This document shows, in pieces, positions 57,319-64,000 of a stretch of 64,000 bases of DNA; the stretch's first letter is position 1; each line of letters starts with the position of its first letter. The stretch comes from Metallyticus violacea. Lineage: Eukaryota > Arthropoda > Insecta > Mantodea > Metallyticidae. The stretch is taken from assembly GCA_030762175.1 (NCBI GenBank), contig CM060833.1, forward strand, positions 74,585,501 to 74,649,500. Direction: 5' to 3'. The position numbers and the translations under genes are program-made. Under the pieces are notes generated by a model that saw only the letters and a list, made by a program, of their open reading frames with translations, had not been told where the DNA came from and did no database searches.

Positions 57319-58813
57319 TATTGTTTGTGCTTTGATAAAATTTGTTTAGGTTCATGTTAGGCAGTTTCCAGTTTGTCGGTGTGGACAATTGAATAAAAGT
57401 CGTGTTGTTTATAGCATAAGACTGTATCCGGCAATGTGACAGGTTTCTCTCTTCTGTCATCATTTGTGATGTCTCAATGCAAAGCTTTTACACAATTCTG
57501 CCACATGCATTAGAGCAAAAAGGATTCACGTCCGTAAACACTATGAATAAACAGTGAACGGATGTTTGTTTTTTTAATATTCCTTTATAGCAGCTACATT
57601 TTTATTTCGATATTTTTTTCTTTTCCTGGAGTAAAGTCCCCAATTTTAAGATTTATAGTCATTACTCAAGTATTTGTATTACTGATCAAACAAGAAGTAA
57701 ATACTTCACATATTCAGATACTTTCATATCGTGATGTTAGGATTTAAGAACTACAAATATTTATTGGCACATTATGGTTCATATTATAGGAGTATTTTGA
57801 GAAAGTTGCCCACTATCAAGGCGTGACGTTATCTGTCAAAAAGAAAACATTAAATAATTGTTGCATCCATACACTACGGCTATAAATAGTCGTAAAATAC
57901 TATTTGAATTTGCTGTATAAAATATAATTCGTGTATGTTCTTACTTTGTACATTTTCTCAAATCTAGTTATTGCAGTGAATACACGAACTAATTCTATCT
58001 TTAACATGATGATAACACAAGGAAATGACGAAACTAACTTTTCTTATTCATAATAGAGTAAGGTAATGCTCATAATTATCAATAAGTTGATGAACATCAA
58101 TCCCGGAGCTATGTGAGTTTACAGAAGAAGCAGAAACAAATTATAGTTTGGCTTGTTTCTCTGTGTGCCGTTTGATTGCTCTCTAAACTGCAGTAATTCT
58201 TGCTTCGGCACACACGCACACCTCGCCTGCACGCTACCCATTTTGGTTTGTTGCGCCAGCCCCTTCCTCACGTCCATATTCATCAATAATGCACTGTCCC
58301 CATGCCTACTGGAAAGAGAACGCTGTTTCCCTTCTTGCTTTTGTGCACAGACGGGAGAAGAAATATTAGTTAACCTGCGAGGAAAGAACAGAATATTTAT
58401 CACTCTGTAACCGTGTGGGAAATTATGGATCGGTTGCTACAAAGATCCCTTCAGTTTTAAAGTCTTCAGAACCATGAAATGAAGTGATTTATCAGCGAAA
58501 GTTACTTGGGGACCAGCCATCTATAAATTAGTGAGAATTTGTTTCTGGTGGGTAAAATAAAATAAAAAAAAACTACACAAAATACTAAATGGTAATGAGT
58601 GTAACCATGGAAGGAATACTCGAATTTCCAAACATATTTCTTTTTAAATCGTTGAGAGCAGTGTAAAGTAAAAACAAGTTAACGTATGTCTGAAGCCACT
58701 CTAGAACATAATAACTTTCTCTTCAATGTTTTAGAATGTTATAATTAACATATAATTATTTTAGCTCCAATTTTAGGATTTCTTCCCTCCCCGTGTTTCC
58801 CGTTTTTCTTATA
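57319..58813. other. AT-rich sequence, nothing recognised
   Basis: A GC-balanced patch at about 58150-58340 leaves opposite-strand frames of 85-94 codons open, with no recognisable content. Otherwise AT-rich. Confidence 0.5.
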
Positions 58814-58934
58814 CAGAGTGACCCAATGGAACATGAAGGTTTTCAGAGCCTTCTTGTGGGACAGTCGTATAGAATTAAACAAAAATACTTTTTCAGGGAA
58901 CAAGTAGGACAATGCAATTTAATAACCTGAGCTC

Positions 58935-58965
<31 letters not shown>

Positions 58966-59624
58966 AAGGGACCCAATGGAATATGACAGTATGGCATTGA
59001 TTGCTATGTAACCTTCCAAACATGCAATTTATGTAAACAACAGTATGAACAATTAAACGGTTGAAAAACATGTATTCTCTGTTGCAAGCTTTATTGAATC
59101 CAAGTCAATCCCCTACGTTCAGAGAAGATTAAGCGTAGAATTTAATGTATCGGGAATGCTAACTACACAGATGCATGATAATGATGAATTTGTGTTTTGG
59201 TTCCAGCAGGATGGCACCCAACTCACACCGCTCGTGAAACAATGAACACTCTGCAGATCCTGTTTCCGGGGCGAATAATTTCTCGATTTGCCGATGTTGC
59301 CTGACCGGTGCGATCTGCAGATCTGACGGCAACATACTATTTTTATGGGATACTTGAAAAGTAAAGTATACTGCGATAGGCCACGGACTATCATACAGTT
59401 AAAAGAAAACACAACTCGTGAAATTACGCGCATTGATCGTGTTTTATTGCAGCGAGTTTGGTGAACTTCTAGAGTCGATTACAAGGCTCACCATGTTCGT
59501 TTTTGTGATTTTTAAAATATACATTCAGATTGATAAATTACATTAAAAACTATGTTTATTTAATTCTACACGAGTGTCCCATAAGAAAGTTCTGAAAGCC
59601 GTCGTATTCTATTGACTCATACTG
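58814..59624 (+). mobile_element. DUF4817-type Tc1/mariner element, internally deleted, with long TIRs
   Basis: 811 bp with TA at 58812-58813 and 59625-59626. Inverted repeats of about 70 bp: CAGAGTGACCCAATGGAAC then TTTTCAGAGCCTTCTTGTGG on the left; CAGTATGAGTCAATAGAAT then CTTTCAGAACTTTCTTATGG on the right (reverse complement). The two arms are about 75% alike by eye. A T24 run (58935-58958) is followed by a second partial copy of the left terminus (58966-58984). The only coding sequence is the C-terminal third of a transposase. Confidence 0.88.
59190..59520 (+). pseudogene. DUF4817-type transposase pseudogene, C-terminal third
   Basis: FVFWFQQDGT contains the second catalytic Asp. After a one-base shift the frame reads PTHTARETMNTLQILFPG then RIISRFADVA. 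Another shift gives PVRSADLTATYYF, where family members have SPDLTACDYF; the expected catalytic Asp is Tyr here. MGYLKSKVYCDRPRTI and REITRIDRVLLQRVW follow, ending near 59520. The related fragment at 8360-8695 preserves the first-Asp region, so the two together cover most of the catalytic core of one family. Confidence 0.85.
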
Positions 59625-60942
59625 TACATATTTTCTTATTTTTCTCCGATTTTTCTTTTTTATCTGTTTTTCCTATTCTTTTGCTTATTTTTCTGACTTT
59701 TTTCCTTTCTTTCCCTCTTTGTTTCTTCTTTAATTCTGAATTTTCCCCTTTTTTAGTCCTATTTTCATAATCTTTCTTTCTTGTTATTTATTTTTAATTG
59801 TTTAAACATTTTCATTTCTCTGTTTATTTCATACTTGGTATAATTTAGTTCTATTTCCTCTGAATCTTTTGTTGTATAGCATTTTCTTTCTTTTCATTTC
59901 TTTGCGTCTTTAGCTATTGTCCTTCGGTTATTTGCAGAATTTTTTAAAAGTTTAATTACCTCTTACTTTTGCCACAATTTTCCTTTATTAATATTTTCTT
60001 AATATTTCTTCCTAAATACTATTGTATCTTTCCTTTCTTTTATTTTCCCTTTCTTTATAATTTATATTAACTTTTTTCTTTAAACGTTATCGTTCTGCTA
60101 GTTCCGGCATTTTGCTTAACTTTGCAACTGATGTACGGTACAACCAAAGGAATACATTATTTATTGTTGTCTGTCACGTTTGTTTTTGTTGCCGTTCTAA
60201 ATGACACGAAATGTAGTGAAGAACGAGAGGCGGCGCGAGAAGGAGATAGTAGGAGAGGGAGAGAGACGTGTGGCCAAGAGTGAAGGTACAAAAGGAAAAG
60301 AAAAGAAGTCAAAAAAAAAAAAAATGAGCACGAACGTTGACTGGAAAATTATAGCATCGGCATCAACAACAGCATAATACTGCAGTAGCAAGAGGTAATC
60401 TGTTTCGTTATATATTAATGAACGGCAATTTCGGTCGAAGGCAAAAAACGGGTGACGGTACATGATTACTGCTACCGGGAGCGGGTTATCAACAGAGCAT
60501 CAGGTTTATTTTGAAATTTTTATTATTGTTTTTATTCTGCTCTCGTTTTCTCTTATTGATGTCAGACGCTAGGCCCATCTTGGAATAAATTATGTTTCAG
60601 ATGGAAATTCTACGCTTTAAATTTGTACAATAATGCTTTTTCTTCTGTTTTCGTATCAGTAGCCTTATCCGCAATTAACATTTTTGAGAATGGAGACATC
60701 TTCATTTACTTTTTTTTAATTAGAAACTACAGTAATCACATTTATTGTGTTTTAAGATCTTTAAGAAAAGAAGCACTGGACTGCTGTTTTCAACACGAAC
60801 ACTGGGAAACGTGAATAAAATTATTATATTTTCTTGCATTTTATTTATTGTTTACAAGAGACTGGTGAAACTATAATTGAAACTATAATAAATTTTGATA
60901 ATGGCTAGTAGCCTTTAATTGTGTTACAGAAATTTGTGAATA

Positions 60943-60995
60943 ATAATAATAATAACAATAATAATAATAATAACCGTTGAATAATAATAATAATA

Positions 60996-61046
<51 letters not shown>
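60943..61046. repeat. (AAT)n microsatellite, interrupted
   Basis: AAT units with an AACCGTTG interruption near 60972. The Tyr-rich minus frame is an artefact. Confidence 0.95.
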
Positions 61047-61048
<2 letters not shown>

Positions 61049-62871
61049 ATGTTAGTAAAGTACTTCTGTAAACCCATGCAAAATTAGTTCAATTACTAAT
61101 TACATCCGTGATTCATTTGCTACTACGGTTTTGCATTGAAAGCTCCTGCAAAGGCAAATCGCAATTTAAAAATTTGCTTCAGTCAAGTTGCAAAAATTTT
61201 CAGAAATTTACTATCATTTTTAGTCTGTTCAAATTTAAATAAAAACAACGGTCCATGTTGCCAGGAAAGCAATTTATGCGACAATTGTATTCTCTTTAAC
61301 ATTTAAACATCAAAAAGCAAGGGTACGATTTTAAATTACAAAATGCGGTGAGGGGGTAAAACCTAAACGTTTATCATCATTGTTTTTAAATTTCAGGCCG
61401 ATTTGATTGTGGTTTGAATTTGGACATAATAAAAAAAAATAAGTCAGTTGTAGCATGAAAGACTCTTTTGGGTCAAATTAATAATAATTAATATTAGAAA
61501 TAAAACGGCCTGTTTCAGAATATTTACTAATTCGCTTACGTTCTGTTCCATCTGTAGGGTTATACCATTTTGAAAAGAGTAATTTATTATCAGAATCAAA
61601 TATTATATACAATGCTCAGTTGATTTTATAGTATCATTCTGTTCAAATTCAAATAACAAAAACAATCCAAATAACCAAATAACGACTAAAAAGTAAAATA
61701 TGTAATTACAATTGCCCCTTTTAAAATTTAAGCACCAAAGTATAATAATGCCATTTGATATTTCAAAATAGGGTTGACTGGGAATGAGGGAATAAAACTT
61801 AAAATATAATCAGTACTGGTTTTAAACTTCCCCTCAATATCTAGATTGATGTGTGTTTTAAAATTAGTTTTATGTTTAATAGGTAGTTATTCAAACTGGC
61901 AAGGGTTGAATCCAAAGCTCTCTTTTAACTAGAACTCGTAGCACAAGGAAACGAACAATTTGAATTATCATTTTATTTTACTTCGTTGTTATTAATAATA
62001 TATTTATTAATCTGTTAATATTAAAAAGTAAACTCAAACATTTCAAAGATGTTTCCAGAAAGAATTAAGGGACTGTAATAACAAATGCTTTTTCCGATGT
62101 CAAAATATCTATATAGAAAGTATATTTCATGAGAATAGCTAGTCTTTTCTGTAAATAAAACAAGCCATCACTTTTAATAGCGCTAAGCGACTTATGCTAT
62201 AACTTTCATGTTTCTTTATGCTGGAACTATTCCAAGTTCGTCTTTTGAGTAGCAGAACAACAGAATATGAGCCAAATTATTCGTTGGAATAAGTTGGCAC
62301 TCTTGCGCATATACCTGTCAACAGGAAAAGTGTTATATTGATACGCAAGGGCAGAAAAGGGGGAATATAAAAGGTAACTATGTAACTGTAATAAGTGGAT
62401 ACACAGGTGGGCACCTCCCACATCTATAAGAGTGATTATCAACCCAGACAGTGCCCCTGCCGGCCAATAGAGGAATTAATCACCTGTCGTCAGTGTCTGG
62501 AACAGGGTAACATATACAGAAATTACACCGATAAATAATTGAGTGGTGGGTGGGAACCAAAATGCTACTACCTTCGTAGGCTAACCCCTGACTGTCGACA
62601 AATGGCTCTTTCATATCACACAAGCTCGATAGAAGTCATTTTGAAGTTCGCAGTTCAAATACATATTTCGTTATCTATCAAGGCTCTATTAGCAATTTGT
62701 TTGCATTTCTTAGGGTGGTCATTTTTGGAAATGTTGTATTTTCAGTTACAGCGATGGAAAAATTATTTACATCAACCTAAACTCTTAAATATTTTCATTG
62801 GAATTTTTGAATTACTTTGATTAACTGTTTTATTTCAGCCATATTCTGGCATAAATGTGTTGAGACATTAT

Positions 62872-62872
62872 A

Positions 62873-62903
<31 letters not shown>

Positions 62904-62908
62904 GTACT

Positions 62909-62967
<59 letters not shown>
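62872..62967. repeat. (ATT)n microsatellite, interrupted
   Basis: About 30 ATT units with a TAGTACTAG interruption near 62902-62911. Confidence 0.95.
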
Positions 62968-63185
62968 GCATTTTATTCTAATTTTGAATCTATTTTTAAA
63001 AAAATAGACACAAAATACTTAGCATAAAGAAGTAAAGTTAGATTGTGAATAAACTAGCTAATTTATTATATTAAAATACTCAATATAATGGAGTTAAAAC
63101 ACTCATTAGTGATATATGGTACATTATTAAATATATTTTTCAACTTTTGTAAAGTCTAGCTACCTAATCGATTGCATTGTTTTTA

Positions 63186-63410
63186 TTAGTACTTTGCTGG
63201 TCCTCCACGTGCTTGAATCTTTGCCTAATATCGTTTGGGCATTGAGAAAATGAAAGTTTTAATGTATTCCTGAGTCAGTTCGTGAAATCACACGCGCACA
63301 ATTGTCTACTGGAGTTCTCTTTTATTGTTTGGTTTGTCTCTTGTAATAGCATTCTCCATAACCTCCCAGAAGTCTCAATCGGCATCACATCTGGGCTATT
63401 AGCAGGCTAG
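63186..63410 (-). pseudogene. Tc1-like transposase C-terminus, second Tc1-type relic
   Basis: On the minus strand the frame reads PANSPDVMPIE (third catalytic Glu in its SPDxNPIE context), then decayed sequence, then MPKRY, a TAG where Gln is usual, and AKIQARGGPAKY with stop TAA at 63186-63188. This is the standard Tc1 ending, and it differs from the GGNTRF ending of the element at 52426, so it is another family. Upstream sequence is cut off by the LTR leader at about 63411. Confidence 0.75.
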
Positions 63411-64000
63411 TTTAGCATCTTGAAGCGGTTTGGTATGGCAGTCACATTGGGCGCCAAATTTTGAAATAGTTCGATGATTGATGTTGTCGTTGTTGGCTTT
63501 TCATTGGTGGGCAAAATTATGAAGTAGTTTGGTATGGCCACGTTTTCGGTGTTGTTGCCCTACGCTTCAAAGGCAACAAATTCTCAGGGTGGAAAATCTG
63601 CTATTTTATTGATTGGAACTCAACAGGACCGGGAGAGGAGTTTAATGGTGTAAATAAGCACGCGATGCGACATAATATAATTGCATTGGTATTTTATTAT
63701 GTCCAAAATCTCTCGCGTTGTTTGGTGGTTTGCGTAGACTTGACTACGTTGAATATAAACTTAGTTGCCGCGTGTGAAACTTACAGATCAGTGTCGTGGC
63801 TTGTGAAATTGAAAGTTCAACTTATAATGATATTGCAAACTACTTCCGCGGGCTGCGTGAATCTTGCAGCGTGTAGATCTTTAAACTGAATACCCTAGTT
63901 GAGCAAACTCTTCCTTATATATTAGATTAAAATAAAAAATTGTTGGTCTCAACGATGCCAGCGGAGTCAAAAATGCACTGCAATCTTTATGCCTATCTTT
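63411..64000 (-). mobile_element. Ty3/gypsy-like LTR family, copy 3 (minus strand, cut by window end)
   Basis: On the minus strand, from the window edge inward: AACTAAGTTTATATTCAACG, GCGAGAGATTTTGGACATAA with AATAAAA, ATTATGTCGCATCGCGTGC, CTCTCCCGGTCCTG, ATTTCAAAATTTGGCGCCCAA (LTR end at about 63462, PBS at 63441-63456) and ATACCAAACCGCTTCAAGATG. All match copy 1 in order. The PBS keeps TGGCGCCCAA, a better tRNA-Lys match than copies 1 and 2. The 5' half of the LTR lies outside the window. The leader ends abruptly at the Tc1-like relic. Confidence 0.8.

Larger units (their letters stand above)
59625..63185. other. AT-rich sequence with trinucleotide repeats
   Basis: 59640-60110 is pyrimidine-rich (T and C) on the plus strand; 60210-60330 is purine-rich. 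AAT and ATT repeats are listed separately. No transposase or RT motif was seen. The longest frame (71-93 codons) has no recognisable content. Confidence 0.5.

Overview
The window looks like non-coding, repeat-rich nuclear DNA from an arthropod, most likely an insect. It is strongly AT-rich and full of microsatellites and homopolymer runs. It carries decayed insect-type transposons (mariner, Tc1-like, a DUF4817-type Tc1/mariner relative, hAT), a Ty3/gypsy-like LTR family, tRNA-derived SINEs and a degenerate TTAGG telomere-like patch. I found no credible host protein-coding gene, rRNA or functional tRNA. The longest open frame (321 aa) is a translated trinucleotide repeat. The clade is an inference: the repeat load and hAT type would suit a large-genome polyneopteran such as a cockroach, but nothing here proves it.

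Layout. 1-19 kb: AT-rich sequence with microsatellites, one SINE-A copy (5.6 kb) and a DUF4817-type transposase fragment (8.4 kb). 19-27 kb: SINE-B copies, two other tRNA-derived SINE candidates, and two same-strand copies of one LTR family, each split by a SINE-B. 28-32 kb: a possible non-LTR retrotransposon tail, a ~930-bp AGC/AGT repeat and a purine-rich block. 34-42.6 kb: more SINE-A and SINE-B copies. 41-48.4 kb: relics of three distinguishable mariner lineages. 49-50 kb: a reverse-transcriptase relic. 52.4-57.3 kb: a four-level nest (Tc1-like element, hAT element, SINE-A, SINE-B), with a second SINE-B in the hAT; target-site duplications support the levels. 58.8-59.6 kb: a shrunken DUF4817-type element with both inverted repeats. 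63.2-64 kb: a Tc1-like C-terminus abutting a third LTR copy on the minus strand, cut by the window end.

How the parts relate. Nothing here acts as a gene network; the window is a record of successive insertions. The most useful content is the relative dating: SINE-B is younger than SINE-A, the LTR family and the hAT; the hAT is younger than the Tc1-like element; SINE-A is younger than the first mariner relic. SINE-A and SINE-B are my own labels for two families seen repeatedly here; I cannot say whether they already have names.
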